Source: Scleromitrula shiraiana (taxonomy: Eukaryota; Ascomycota; Leotiomycetes; Helotiales; Sclerotiniaceae). Taken from it: a stretch of DNA of 64,000 bases. The notes below the pieces were generated by a model. The model was not told the DNA's origin. It was given only the letters and a program-made list of their open reading frames with translations, and made no database searches. The stretch lies in NCBI GenBank assembly GCA_028455995.1, contig JABELC010000012.1, positions 558,001 through 622,000 on the forward strand, in the 5' to 3' direction. Of this stretch, positions 62,341 to 64,000 are shown piece after piece (within the stretch, counting starts at the first letter, position 1; every line of letters starts with the position of its first letter). The translations under genes and the position numbers were made by a program.

Positions 62341-64000
62341 CATACATATATATCCCCATATCCCCATATTTTAAAACAGCAATACAATACAATACAATGA
62401 AGTTCGAGAATCAAACTTGAATCTTAAATATCCACCACCCAAATCCACTCATTGATTATTAATTTAATCTCACAAACACATTTTTCCAATCATATCTATA
62501 TCTATATCTATATATATACAAAAAAAATAAAAAAAAAATAAAAAAAAATACATCATCATCATCTTCAACCAAGAAATATCCAAATCTATTAAATCACTAC
62601 TAGTAGTAACAATACCCTAGTCTCGTTTATCCCTGAGAAGTATATTATCCACAACAATGCTGACTAATGCATGACACTGATGAAGCGACCAATGAAATCA
62701 AGAGACGCTTGTCACGAAGCTAAGTCTGGAGAGCCTGCCAGCGCTAGATATGGGAGTGACGTGAGATATTGTGGCTAAGGTTGGAAGATAATCTTCTATT
62801 TTTGTATGACGGAAGCGCGTAGCTCGTTGTTATTTGCAGATGTATGCGAATTTGCGCAGTAGAGAGATGTGATTTTTCAAAAAAAAAAATATATAAAATA
62901 AATAAAAATAAAAAAATAAGGCGAGTAAGCGCAAGCTGTAGTCATACGAACCAACATCTAATCTGAAGCCGCTTATGTGTACTTGAATGTAAAGCGCTAA
63001 TGAATTTAAAGTGTAAGCTAAGACGAGACACAGAAGATGAGCCACCCGGTATGAGAACCAGCCACCCATCGACTTGATCCATGGTAGAACATATTGCTAT
63101 TAGATGTTATTCCTATCAATCTAACGAGGCATTATTTGACTTCAAAAGATAGCGATATTGATGAAAGTAAAGCGTAGATACAAGGTTTCGGTGCTCACCA
63201 TGATCGCCCAAGAAATATTCCCAAGACGGATAGTGATGAATCAGCCCACGTGGCAAGGACACGAATGCGTTTCAAAAGTATAAATCCTAACATGAATATA
63301 TGCAAATCTTCGATGTAGAAATGGAATGAAAATGTTGGAAAATTGTAAAGAATGAATTGTGATGCATGATGTGATCGGGTTAGCTTCGGGGTTTGATGAT
63401 GAGTTGGCTGAAAAGGATGTGGCATGACCAACACCACAACACGAAGCCAATTTAGTCGCCCGATGCGATTGAATTTTTGAATCTTGAGAATTGATTATGG
63501 GAAATTATTTTTGCCGCTGATACTGATGAGAAAGTTAAGAAAATTAGAAAAAAAAATCGATTGCGTTTCTTTGAGGGTGAAAGAGGTAAGGAAGAAAACG
63601 TTTCAATTTTGTGTTGAGGTATTTTACTTGTCGTACACACAGTATTTCCCAACACACAAACTCGTATCGTACCCAAGATATAACACCAGTATAATGGCCA
63701 GAGAATAGATTGGAAAGTTTAGATTCTGACATGAAGAAATGAACCATCGAATTTGTGATGATAAGGCTCTTCTTTAACTGATGTTGTTGTTGTGTCCGTA
63801 CCGTGACTAGAGCCTAATGAACACCCTTACATTCCCATCTAGAGACGACATTCTCATAATTATTAATTAATTCTCATATTAAAATTATATGGCTCATATC
63901 CCCCATTGAACATCGATATCTAGAACTTCAAATTGTAAAAAATTATAAAATTAGAAGAGTATTGTTGATGAAATTTGTATCGGCTCTCGGTCGCATCTTC

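Larger units (their letters stand above)
60485..64000. other. Gene-free low-complexity DNA
   Basis: About 3.5 kb without a supported gene. It is dominated by microsatellites: poly-C tracts (60850, 61343), a CTCATCT-rich section, a TTTCTC run (61592-61640), (TATTG)n (61936-62050) and (GTAA)n (62312-62340). The remaining open frames are short or translate simple repeats. Confidence 0.55.

Overview
The window looks like nuclear DNA of a filamentous ascomycete. Genes carry short GT-AG introns (about 45-140 bp, many with a CTAAC/CTGAC-type branch site). Gene families are typical of Pezizomycotina: a non-reducing polyketide synthase, a HET-domain gene and NoxB. Intergenic DNA is long, AT-leaning and rich in microsatellites. 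A melanin-type PKS beside a CMR1/SMR1-like regulator, plus a relic endopolygalacturonase, points to the Sclerotiniaceae (Botrytis/Sclerotinia relatives). The species is my inference and cannot be fixed from the sequence alone.

Layout. 0-11 kb: the 3' end of an SMR1/CMR1-like transcription factor (+) converges on a six-exon SAT-KS-AT-PT-ACP-ACP-TE polyketide synthase (-), the entry enzyme of DHN-melanin synthesis. 12.9-19.5 kb: a single-pass cysteine-rich membrane protein gene with an apparent 1-nt frameshift, then three oxidation genes close together: a zinc alcohol/formaldehyde-dehydrogenase-like gene (-), a small ABM-fold gene (+) and an FAD monooxygenase (-). 19.5-27.5 kb: mostly non-coding, with one small predicted membrane protein, a strong 35-bp-arm hairpin and an AT-rich relic. 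27.5-35.7 kb: two amino-acid/amine permeases (+) and an NADPH-dependent MDR double-bond reductase (-). 37.4-42.5 kb: a broken endopolygalacturonase, a hypothetical protein and a broken HET-domain gene. 43.4-45.6 kb: two small single-pass membrane proteins sharing a C-terminal motif. 46.8-48.3 kb: an AT-rich island. 48.9-50.7 kb: NADPH oxidase B. 51.3-51.6 kb: a MITE-like element. 55.1-60.5 kb: housekeeping genes for a UBC4/5-type E2, a mitochondrial glutaryl-CoA dehydrogenase and FEN1. 60.5-64 kb: gene-free, low-complexity DNA.

How the genes relate. The SMR1-like factor and the PKS form the one clear pathway unit, pigment synthesis and its regulator. The dehydrogenase/ABM/FAD-monooxygenase trio is the best candidate for an undescribed small metabolic module. 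NoxB, a developmental ROS source, lies about 38 kb from the melanin PKS. Most other genes look like unlinked core genes. Coordinates were obtained by manual splicing; each multi-exon model stated as complete was checked for phase and total length divisible by three.
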